Below are positions 37,115-47,310 of a DNA stretch of 64,000 nucleotides, in pieces. This DNA comes from Maylandia zebra (lineage: Eukaryota > Chordata > Actinopteri > Cichliformes > Cichlidae), in the NCBI RefSeq assembly GCF_041146795.1, contig NC_135184.1, forward strand, positions 2,691,967 to 2,755,966, read 5' to 3'. The translations under genes were made by a program, and so were the position numbers. Numbering within the stretch: position 1 is the first letter of the stretch; every line of letters starts with the position of its first letter. Under the pieces are notes generated by a model. It ran no database searches. It had not been told where the DNA came from and worked only from the letters and a program-made list of their open reading frames with translations.

Positions 37115-38787
37115 TTATGCCGACTCTTGGACGTGGGAGAGTTTTCTACAGTTTCTTTCATTGGCCTTTCTTCTGCGCTTCCTTCTTTGTTTCTCGTCCA
37201 CATTTGCGGCTGATCCTGACCTCACGTGCTTGCTTCCTATCAGACTCCAGTTTGGGGAGCTGTGAAAGAGAATCTGGCCATCGTTTGGTTCCTGTTCTCT
37301 ATGTTCCTCATAAACAGGAGTCACCACAAAGCTCTCGGTGTGACGCTTCAGTGCCGACTGCACTCCCTCCCTCCTGAGTTTGTGCTGTTCTTTGATCTGT
37401 GGACGCTTTGGTTCTTGCTGATTGGACAACAGTTTCTTGTGTTTTTGTTTAACATGAGGAGGCCCTGGTTCCTCCTGGTTCAGGCTGCAGTTCCTCTCCT
37501 GGTTACAGAGACGCTTTTTAGGAAGAACCTTCTCTGCTGCAGTGACGTGGAGCTGTGGGTGGTCTGCAGGGACAAGATAAATGTTAGTAACAGTCCATAA
37601 ATAAGCACAGAGTACAATCCTGACCTAGCAGGTGATTTAAACTTCTGTGTTGGTGTTTGAGACCTTGTGGTCGCGTCTCGTGTGTCATATAAGCTGTGCC
37701 AGCCGTCAGAAGCAAATAAAATGCCAGGGCATTATTCTGCCTCCCTACCTACTCTGCTGGGGAAATTTTAAGAGGTAAACATGTTTGACATATTCTTCCA
37801 CATCTTTGTAAATGCTCTTGCGTCCATTCCAACAGACAAGCTCCCTCCAGGAGCTTCAGGGAGTCTTTATTTTGAGATGATAGTGATTATTTTCTGATTA
37901 ATTCAAAACCTTTGTTGAAAAAGTAGCTGGAAGTTCACAGGAGGAACTGATGTGACTTGGGTTTCAGAGAGATCTGGTTATAACGTATCTGCAGAGTAGA
38001 TTTAATACAGTACACAGAGTACAAGTACAGATCAGCTAAGTGCAGGTACTAGTTTCCTTCTGATCCAATTTCACAAACCAAACACACAAAAAAATACAAA
38101 AGTCCTAATGGCACTTTTCTACTCTACAACATGTCTCCTTCACCCATTCTGTCACACACACTTTTCTGCACCTATCCAACAGTCAGCAGCTCAGGTTCAG
38201 CATCCTGCCCACAGACACTCTGGAGCAGAGGGAACCCCCAACCTTCTGGTTAGCAGGTGAGCTGCTGAGCTACACCACCCAGCTGTGCTGTATCATCACT
38301 ACAAGTCTGGCGTTAGAAGCTGTGACAGACTCGGTGAGTTACGGTGATTTCTACAAGTGTACAGACCTGAGGAGCCCGCTACCGCTAACCAGCCGGAGCC
38401 ACGTTACCTGCCTGTGGGCATGCTGAGCCGTCAGCGTCTCTGCTGCTCTGACCTCAGTCTGATCTTTCTAAAAGCTGAAGGTGTCTGCTTTTAACTCCAC
38501 ATTTCTCATATTATTATTATCATTATTAATATTACTATTGTTACTTTGGTCTGCGAGGATGACATAAAGAGCTCGGAGCTCCCGCAGGCTCACTCATTCA
38601 TCCCGGTTAGCCTACCGATCCTCTGAAGCTTGATCTCCGGCTTCCAGAAGCTCTCCAGCAGCCTGCGCTGCCGCTCGATGTCCTGCTCGTATTTGACGAT
38701 CGTGTTTTCAAACACCGTGAAAATTTCATCCACGGCGGCAGACAGCCGCTCGTTGACAAAGTTTATCAGAAACTCCACTGTGGACAT
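37115..38787 (-). CDS. Finger-less C2H2-family gene C, 2 exons, probably a pseudogene
   Basis: Exons on the minus strand are 38787-38616 and 37563-37115, joined in phase 1 (GATCG|GTAGGC and CTGCAG|ACC). They give a 206-aa open frame. Exon 1 has the full family N-terminal module (FVNERLSAAVDEIFTVFENT and FWKPEIKLQRI). Exon 2 has the linker with RLCNQERNCSLNQEEP and PKRPQIKEQ but fewer acidic residues than genes A and B, and ends in a basic stretch (QRRKRRRKANER) followed by TAA. Degenerate finger code continues in another frame, so a frameshift removed the fingers. It could still make a short protein without DNA-binding domain; a dead gene is more likely. Confidence 0.6.
38045..38290 (-). repeat. 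tRNA-derived SINE in intron of gene C
   Basis: On the minus strand it begins GGTGGTGTAGCTCAGC (A-box-like) followed by AACCAGAAGGTTGGGGGTTC (B-box-like). Further on, CTGAACCTGAGCTGCTG and AAAAGTGCCATTA body blocks follow. The internal promoter layout marks a Pol III SINE rather than a functional tRNA. Confidence 0.55.
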
Positions 38788-38947
38788 TTTTACTTTCGAT
38801 TAAACGATCAGCACAAGTCCTTCTACAGTTCCGGATTCTGCTGAATCTGCTTCCGCTGTGTGCTGCACCATTAAAGGTTCTGAATGAAGCTGAGACGTTT
38901 TTTAAAGTTCCGCTCTCGGTAAATTACTGCCAAACTTTATTTCTTAC

Positions 38948-39004
<57 letters not shown>
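38948..39004. repeat. (ATA)n microsatellite
   Basis: About 19 uninterrupted trinucleotide units of ATA/AAT, followed by imperfect TTATT repeats. It lies 160 bp upstream of gene C's start codon. Confidence 0.95.
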
Positions 39005-39113
39005 GTTATTATTGTTGTTTTTTATTATTTTATTATTGTTTTTTATTTTTTATTTTTTGTACTGGCACAGTTATTGAAAGTAAGTAATCGCAGGCCGCCA
39101 TCATTTCCATTTT

Positions 39114-40434
39114 TTTTTTTTTTTGGCCTGTCCCGTTTGGCTCTTTTGCCATCAGAATTGTTGTCTAAAGGCAAAGAAAGATGCCCAACGGATTTACTTT
39201 ACCAAATTGACCATCCCAGCCTTGCCGTAATGGTCCATTTGATTCACCTTTTATTGTTTATTTTATTTTCACTTACTGAATACGGGACAGACTTGACTGG
39301 GGGAAAGAAGGGGAGAAAGAAAGAGGGAAAGAGAAACAGCTGAGAAGAGGGACGGGGGAGAAGGGCAAAAAACAAAAACCAACAGAATGAGCAGAGAAAA
39401 AAAAAGAAAAAAATGCATATATCAATCACCTGGATCACCTGCTGAGAAAGAAAAAAGAAAACAAGCAGAAGAGAACAAGAGTAATAGAATAAACAACATC
39501 ACAATGATATATGGGAATATGACAGTAAATACTAAATATTAAACATTATTGTGCAGCACATAAGATCAACAGAACACAGTGTGCTTTGAGGTAGGAGCCA
39601 AAAAGGGTGTAGTTTGTGGGTGTGATCACCCGTGTGTACACCTGTGAGCATGGACGCGCTTGTTTTTAAAAGGTTCCTTCATGTAATGATCTGCTAGAGG
39701 GTGTGGGGGGGCCACAGCCCCGTCCTCCAGGGCATGAAGCAGGTATGGAGGAGATCAAAACTCCAGACATCCAGAGGCCCCCAGAACACAAGAGACCAAG
39801 GAAGACCAACAGAGGGGCAGCCGCGCCACTGTCCCAGAAAGAGCTGAGGAGAGTCCCAGATGAGGGCTCACTCAGCAGCCGCGGAGCAGAAGCCAGGGGG
39901 AGTTGCAGTGACGCGCCCGTGAGCTCCGCCGGCAGCCAGCCGTGCCTGAGTGACCGAGCCCCAGGCCGAGAGGCCGGGGGCACCCCACCTCCGAAGTGGC
40001 CCGAGCGAGCCCCAGGCTCCAGGCCCCGATAAGCGGCCGCCAAGGAGTGAGCCGGTGTGTACCTGGACGCCCATCCCCGGACACAAAGAACCACCAACGC
40101 ACCGACACCTGAGGGAGTCCGCCACTGGCAGGGAAGTGGTGGTAGGGGGAGATAGACCTCCAAACCTTGGAGGGCCTGAGATGTCCCCAGAGAGGTGGCG
40201 CCTGACACCCAACCTGACATATAGACACAGACATACAGGCACACACAGATACAAACATCCATTCCCACCCTCATGCTCTCATATGCACTTACTCCACACT
40301 CAACCAACGTGGAGACAGACATAAAGAGACGCTGTACACACGATCACACTCCCCAAGCGTACTCTACGAACCGGGTCTAGGTACCCTTGCCCCTGGAGGG
40401 GGGAACTGCACCCAGACCCAGGTGGTGTTACCCT
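39114..40434 (-). mobile_element. 1.3-kb retro-inserted element with 19-bp TSD, no RT
   Basis: CCGCCATCATTTCCATTTT occurs at 39095-39113 and again at 40435-40453, flanking the insert. The insert starts on the + strand with a T run (a poly(A) tail on the minus strand). This is the signature of target-primed reverse transcription in minus orientation. The 5' half (about 39.70-40.35 kb) is GC-rich and open in several frames on both strands, including a 218-codon minus frame. The 3' half is pyrimidine-rich and AT-rich. No reverse transcriptase, endonuclease or tRNA promoter is visible. It is probably a non-autonomous or internally deleted LINE relative. Confidence 0.75.
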
Positions 40435-40453
40435 CCGCCATCATTTCCATTTT

Positions 40454-42565
40454 CACTGTATAATATGGTTTTATACCATAATCTGACAGCGTGTTTATTT
40501 GTTTGATGTCACTGTCACAGTGTCATGTCACGTGTCTTTTAAAGACTTACTAAAAATCATCACTGCGACATTTATAAGATTTACAGCTTATCATGTATGT
40601 GTCACGTGTCATGTCACCCGAGCAGCCATCACAGCAGCTCTTACTACCATCGTGTAAACCTTCTCCTTCAGTCACAAATCATCCACCCACTCCACTCTGC
40701 CTGCTCTCTTCTTAAAGTGTCAGTAATACATATACAACAATAACAGTTTAATCATTAATTTCTTTAATAAATAAATAAATCCCCCCCCCAAAAAAAATAA
40801 ATAAATAAAAAATAAAAATAAAAAAAATAATAAAAAATTAAGAACAATGAAACAATGACTTTACCTGCTCGCATCGACTCTTTTCATGCACATAATTTGT
40901 TTTTGGGATCATTTTCTGAAAAGAGGATCAAAAACAAACAATAAGGAGAAAATAAAGCAAAGTAAGCAGATGAAATTGACTGAATATTACTTATTTTATT
41001 TTGTTGGCATTGTAGTATATTAAGATGATAAATAAATAAAAATATGATGAGGTGAAGTCATTGTTTCATTCATTTTAAGTTTTTTTTTAAGTAAAGTAAG
41101 TACTGGTGCATGAAGCCTGATAGAAGTTAATATAAATTTAAAAGTACAAATCCAAACAAAAAAAATTACAGAATTATTTATGGCATTAACAGGTGCAATA
41201 TTTATACAATACAGATGCTTATTTTTTATATGTAATTTATCAGTAATTAAAATTATCATTTCAATCTTTATGCAAACAAACCCAGTTCCAAAAACATATA
41301 AAAACAATAATAATAAAATCAAATGAAAATCAAATATTCATCTATTTTAGTCATGGATCTGAGCAGCTTTAAGACCCAGAGCAGAGCGGCTGTCAGCAGC
41401 GGTAAATATAGCAGCATTGTGGTGTGTGAGCTGTTCTGTGTGCGGTGTCGGTGTGCGGGTCAGAACAGCTCCGGGTCATCATGAGGAGGCCTGAACAGAC
41501 CGGAGCAGTCTGAGCTCTCCTGTCAGCACGAAGCGAACATGGCGCGTCTTTAAAGCACAAACTGAGCGTGAAGGAGCCTGAAGATCAGCCGCACGTGAGT
41601 CACGGCGTCCTTGTGTTCAGCGAGTGTGAGGCGTTCACTGCCTGCTGTTTCTGTAGGTTAACTGAACATCTTAAATCTCTGTCACTGGGGCCACAGAGAA
41701 TATTTAATGTCTGTACCTTTATTATATTATTGAGATGACATATGCCAAGTAAAATGCTTCAACTAAGATTTATTTTCTTTGTGAATCATCAATAGGTTAA
41801 ATGATTACATTTATTTTAAGTGATTAAAAATCCTGTAGCGCGAGCTGATATCCTGACGTGTACTTTATCCAGCTTTTATTTACAGAAATGTGAAACAAGG
41901 AAAAGCAAAAGAATCTCATATGTGATCCAGTGAATAAGGTCCTGATTAATCTTGCAAATATATTTTTCATCAATACATTAAACGTGTTATTATTTATACC
42001 ACTACCACTACAAAGCGCTTTATATGGTAACAGCAGAAGCTGTACAATACAATATTAGAGGTAATCAAACAATCCTCTGTGAGAAACACATGAAGAAAAA
42101 TGAGAAAAAAGAAACTGTAGGAGAGAGAAGACAAAAGTTAACGACTGATGGAGTAACATGATAGAGTTTTACGATATGAGACGACCAGATTATTCAAGAC
42201 CTGGTATGTAAAGAGAAGGTTATTTTTTTCTTTAACAAAAAACAAATCTGTAATATCTGTAAAAGATTCAGCTCAGTATGCAGCAAGTGAAACACTGTAC
42301 AGTTAAAAAAAGAAGCTGACAAACGCACATCAGAAGTTACGCGAGGCTCTACCTTCACACTTCTACTTCAGCAAGCAGAAAAGATATTCATTTAAATAAT
42401 AACTAAAAGTAAAGAATGAATGTCGTTCCTTTTAGTTTTACTTTTAGGAGGAAGTCAGAGTGGATGGACGGGTGTAGCCTTGAACTCTGCGACAGAGTCA
42501 GAGACTAACTAATCATTTTCTCAGTGTTAAATAGACTGCTGAACCCGACACCGCTCTCTCTCCAG
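40454..42565 (+). other. Intergenic DNA and probable dusp28 promoter region
   Basis: An A-rich low-complexity stretch lies at about 40.78-40.85 kb. A CpG-richer zone at about 41.40-41.64 kb contains a possible 5' UTR donor (CAC|GTGAGTC, about 41.6 kb), which could pair with an acceptor CTCTCTCTCCAG at 42565. No coding exon is supported. Confidence 0.4.
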
Positions 42566-42640
42566 GCACTAGTTACCTGTGAGCCTCACTGACAGTGTAA
42601 GGAAGCCCACGAGGGTCAGTTCTTCCACAGCCTGGCCAGG

Positions 42641-44777
42641 ATGTTGCAGCTGTGTAAAGTCACCAACGCTCTGTTCATCAGTAACGCCCGCTCAGCCTGC
42701 AGCGACGAGCTCATCCAGCAGGAGGCGGTGACGCTCTGCATCAACGTGTCCAAGCAGCAGCCGTTTCCCTCCAGCAGCATCACCAAGCTGCAGATACCCG
42801 TCTACGACGACCCCAACGAGGACCTGTACAGCCACTTTGACCGCTGTGCCGACGCCATCCAGAAGGAGGCGAACCGCGGCGGACGCAGCGTCGTCTACTG
42901 TAAGAACGGACGCAGCCGCTCGGCCACGATCTGCATCGCCTACCTGATGAAGCACCGCAAACTGTCCCTGACAGACGCCTTACAGGTGAGGATCTATCCC
43001 ACCCTGCTCTACTTTACTTTTTGTACAGGTTACAACTTTGGCATCTGGTGTTAGTGATGAACTTTGTCCACCCTCCACAGACCCCGAGCTCCTCCTGCTG
43101 ACTGTGAGGCAGATTATAAATGTGACACTTTGTTTATTGGAAAATAAACTGCACATTGATTAAACAAACTGCTGAGTTTGTTCACTCTTAGAGGAGCTGT
43201 TAGGTTCCATAAATACTGTTCTCTCTCCCGAGACGTAACATCTCGACGTTTTGTCACGTCCCGCAGCGGACCGTGAGAACGCGAAAAGTGACCTTCCGCG
43301 TTCTTATGGTCCGCACCAGGTTATGGATGAAATCCAGTGGAATGACGCTCCCGCGGTAATAGACCTTCCAGCCATGTATTCCAGCCCTATACCTAACCTT
43401 CTCCCTAAGTCTAACCATAACTTTATTCCTAACTTTAACCAGCACTTTAATGACGTTAAATAGTGTTTTCCCAAGAGGTTTGAAGAAAATGAACAAAGAT
43501 GTGTAGATTGAGTCCAAACGGTTGTCATATTTCCTCATTTTTCCAATCTCGTCATTTAGGAATGTGTTGGGTGCCTTGAAAACGTAATATGTTGACGATT
43601 TGTCACCTAGCATTACGCTTTGGGAGAACGTGCTGATAAATAATGATCAAGTCTTCAAATGAAGGTCTGAGGACTGAAAGAGTAATAGAGTGAACACAAG
43701 TCACAGAAAAAGTGCTGAACTTTTGGTTGCTTCAGAGTTTTTCACACATACAGTTTTTGTTTATCATTTAATAAGTATTATTTTGCAGATTTTAAAATGC
43801 CAATCATCCTATTTATAAGTCTCACTGTGCTTTGAGCCGTCTAAATCAGCCCAATCCTGCTGCATGAAGGTCAAAAATGTGGAGGACTGAGCTCAACCTG
43901 CAGCTGAGAGGTTTGTTTTCTGACGCTGAAGCTTTTATTATCCAAAGTGCCCTTGAACACAACACTGAAAGATGAGCTGCACACTGAGCGTTGCTATATT
44001 CATGCTCAGAAGGGACAAATACAACAATTCAGCCGTTCTCTGAAGGCTGACACCCCTGATCCTGTTTTGTGCTGCAGATTTGGCTTAAATGAAAAAGAAA
44101 AAATGTTATTTAATTAAATTTTATTTACTGACCTATATTCATAACATTAACTATCTGTTTAACCCCAACAACAGAAACACATCTTTGTTTAATGTCTTTT
44201 TTGCTTTTTGTACCGTAAAATTACAATTTTTTGGAAAAAATTGTTGAAAAACAGCATAAACACTTTAAAAAATCTTCCACATCTTGTTGTGTTGAGAAGA
44301 AACTGAATTTATGCATTATCTATTTATTAATCATCACTTCTTTTTATTATTAATTTGTATTTAGAGTTTAAATCAGATGTTATACTGTTCACTAAAATAT
44401 TTTCCCACAGTTTCTCCGATAACTTCAAACATTAAATGAGTTTTATGATTTGACAGAAATGAAGGACTGAAGTTTTGCAAACGTTATGACAGGTAATGGA
44501 AAAAAAAATACGTCCATAAAACAAATAACAGAAAACAGGAAAAAATTTATGAAATACAAAAATATTTAGAAAATATTAAAATAACTTGTAAAGTACAGAA
44601 ATACAAATCATGCAGAGCAACCACAGATCCTTAGAAACAACCAGAGCTCGTCACTGTTCATTTCCCTTTTCCCAGAAAGTCAAGACGGCTCGTCACGTGA
44701 TCGACCCGAACCCCGGCTTCATGTCTCAGCTGCAGAGATACGAAGAGGAGCTGAAGCGGAGACGAGGAAAGTCCTGA
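42641..44777 (+). CDS. dusp28: Dual-specificity phosphatase 28, 2 coding exons
   Basis: Coding exons are 42641-42985 and 44676-44777, joined in phase 0 (TTACAG|GTGAGG and TTCCCAG|AAA), giving 148 aa (human DUSP28 is 176 aa, longer at both ends). The P-loop is YCKNGRSRS: nucleophile Cys87 and Arg93 of the CX5R motif. Tyr stands where most phosphatases have His, which matches the DUSP28 family. A YDDPNED segment (about 55-61) supplies the likely general acid. Exon 2 has the family block DPNPGFMSQLQRYEEEL. This is a small atypical cytosolic phosphatase with no MAPK-docking domain; substrates are poorly known. A likely 5' UTR exon border lies at 42566. Confidence 0.92.
42986..44675 (+). other. 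dusp28 intron
   Basis: A 1.7-kb intron. Apart from the possible miniature element at 43.2-43.6 kb it is AT-rich sequence without recognised features. Confidence 0.85.
43224..43627. repeat. Possible MITE in dusp28 intron
   Basis: The ends TCTCCCGAGACGTAA and TTACGCTTTGGGAGA are inverted copies matching at 12 of 15 bases. Just inside, CGTAACATCTCGACGTTTTG is repeated in direct orientation near the right end as CGTAATATGTTGACGATTTG. The 404-bp body contains a CCTAACCTT-rich stretch familiar from fish miniature elements. Target duplication was not resolved. Confidence 0.4.
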
Positions 44778-45260
44778 TCCTTCTCACAAAACTCAGAGTC
44801 CGCAGCTGAAAACAGAAGCAGTGCTGAAGCTTCTTCACCTCCGTCCTCCTCTTCTGCAGGATTTTACACGCCGTCACTTTAATTAAGGCTTAGATGAATG
44901 AATTAACCTCTAGATTACGGCCTGTTTTTAAAAAGAAGTCCCAACAAATATGTATTGAACTTATTTTAATGTTAGGATCCTGAAGATATCCAAGTATCTA
45001 AAATGTGACCTGATAAAAACAATATTTAAGGAAAGTTTTATTACAAAACTGAACAAGTGGAGCTGATGAGAAAAAGTATAGAAAGTTTTAAAATCAAGTC
45101 AAATAACATAAGAAGACAAATTAACTATAAAATTTGAACTAAGCTGAAGTGAAGGTGGAACTGTTACCTCCTAAATGTACTGAACATACACGCTACATGA
45201 TGTTCATCTACAGAAAACGAGGCTCATTTACTGTACGTAATCACAATAACATTATTTATT

Positions 45261-45303
<43 letters not shown>

Positions 45304-47310
45304 ATATTTAAATAAACCTTTACTTTGCTACAGAGCACTTAAAGAAAAAACAGACAGGACAACATTTGTACCAAGTTTGTGGAAAATAAAAGGTGAAGAC
45401 ATCAAAAAGAGCGAAAATGTGGTTTATATCTAAAAGTTCAAAATATGAACTAAGAAGTATATTTATTATCCAATTATCAGTTACGATCTATCAGGTTGCT
45501 GCTCACCGTTGGTTTCACTATTGATTACTTTGCAGCCAATACTTCTATTTAAATTAAAATAAAATACTTTAAACCATAATTGGCAACAAAATAGTATAAA
45601 AACTGATTATTTTTATGCTTGTCCTCTCAGTGGTTCACTAATCATAAGAAAATCAAAAAGAATGATTATTTTCTGTCTAAACACTCAGTTTTCTTTTCTT
45701 GTCCAAGTCTGAGCACACGTGGCTGCAGTCCCACCTTTTACCTCTAGGTGGAATCACTTACACAGAAAATAATGCAGACCCGTGAACACGTGACGAGTCA
45801 GGCTCCTCTTTAATTTGATCTGAAACATTAAAAAAATCCACAAAGAAGCTCAGGGATGATAATAAACCGTGATGTGAGATTTCGATCTTCATCAGCGTCT
45901 CTCTTGTGAACCTGATTAAATGAGAACTCACCTGGATTTTATTCTGACAGGATGTAACCTTAGGAGGCTATCTCACTGATCCTAGGTCAGTTTCACTGTA
46001 GAGCATGGATGATGTTACACTGAGAGTTTCAGTTAAGATGTGATAATATGGAGCTTTCCAGGTACTTAAGCCTCTCCTGTTAAAACTTGTTAAATTCACA
46101 CAAAACCTTTACATTTATTATTTGTAAAAGAATTATTTCCCAGGAGGCTCCAATTTAACTTCACCTGAGATTTAATTTGAACTTAGGTTAACATATGCCA
46201 ACGTGGAATTGTTCATTTAAATAAGTGAAAAGCTGAAATTTTCCAGAACAGAAATCTTTAAACTTTTTATGTTGTCATAGTAAAGTCAAAGGTTGTTACA
46301 AGTTAGAGATTTGAAAGCTTTTTAGTTTAAATCACCTTATAAAACTGATAATAATGTCGAGATCAAGTAACAGTTTATATTAATATTCTATGAATCAGCC
46401 TCTGAATGATACACGGGAAAAACATTTTCCTGGACATGAACAGAAAAGCAACATGTTCCTGGTCTTTTATATTTAATTAAACAAAAAAACAAAAAGAAAG
46501 AAAGAAGATTAATTATTAATCTCTAAAAGCACAAAATCTTGAAACTGGGCATAAAAACAAAAGAACACAAACAAAAATGTCTTGCCTTAAAGAGCCACTG
46601 AATTATTAATTGTCAGTTTTTTTAATGCTCCATCAAATGTCTTAAAGCTCTGTAAATATACAACATATTAAATACTCAGGTTAAAATAGTAGAAAAGAAA
46701 CAAACACATTCAAGTACATATGTGGGAAACGGTCTGAATTTGTAACATTTTGGCAGCTTATTAAGTCTGAACGTAAAACATGTAAGTCTGTGAAATTCAG
46801 CAGTTTTATATGTTAAATGTGTTCTGTGAGTTTTAATGCTGCTTCTGGTTAATAATTATCTTTTAATAAACAAAACAAAAAACCTTGTGAAAATCTTTGG
46901 TGTCTGCAGAGTCTTACTGTTGATCTCAGGTGTGTCCTCCTTTTGATGCTGCCATCAGAATCTAAAAGCAATGATTTTATTTGCACAGATATTATTTAAA
47001 CCACCTGTGACCTCAGTTTTTATTGTAATGAGTCTATAATTATAAAAGCAAACAGATGTCTGTGTTAGCTAAAGGGTGTTACCATAACAGGCGCTTAAAG
47101 AAATAATCCTGCCCTGCCTCTTTAAGACCAGGCTGCTGTAAACAATCGTTTGTGAGAAAATAAAAATAAAGTTAAATGTTGATCACTCAAAAATGAGCTC
47201 TGTGGTCATTGTCTACAATATGTTGGCCGAGGTTTAACTTTATGTTTTATTCCTGTCCTGAGATGTGTTTGTTTCTGAAGCTGAAGTAAAAAACAAGGCA
47301 AACCACAATA
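44778..47310. other. dusp28 3' UTR and intergenic DNA
   Basis: AATAAA signals at about 45.31 and 45.38 kb could end dusp28 transcripts. A TTA/TA microsatellite lies at about 45.25 kb. The rest is AT-rich with no recognised gene or bounded repeat. Confidence 0.5.
45251..45297. repeat. (TTA)n(TA)n compound microsatellite
   Basis: About nine TTA units run directly into about eleven TA units, followed by a short T run. Confidence 0.95.

Noticed and set aside
36950-37600. Plus-strand open frames of 84-132 codons
   Set aside because: They are antisense to exon 2 of zinc-finger gene C and have no domains.
38948-39004. CRISPR-like regular repeat
   Set aside because: A plain trinucleotide microsatellite in a eukaryote, with no spacers.
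39666-40322. 218-codon minus-strand frame as a host gene
   Set aside because: It lies inside a retro-inserted element with target duplications and poly(A) tail, and competing frames are open on both strands.
41353-41402. Short ATG exon with donor (MDLSSFKTQSRAAVSS)
   Set aside because: The splice donor is weak, no partner exon in frame was found, and no family is recognised; it may be part of the dusp28 promoter zone.
42692-42955. Minus-strand 87-codon frame
   Set aside because: It is a shadow of dusp28 exon 1.
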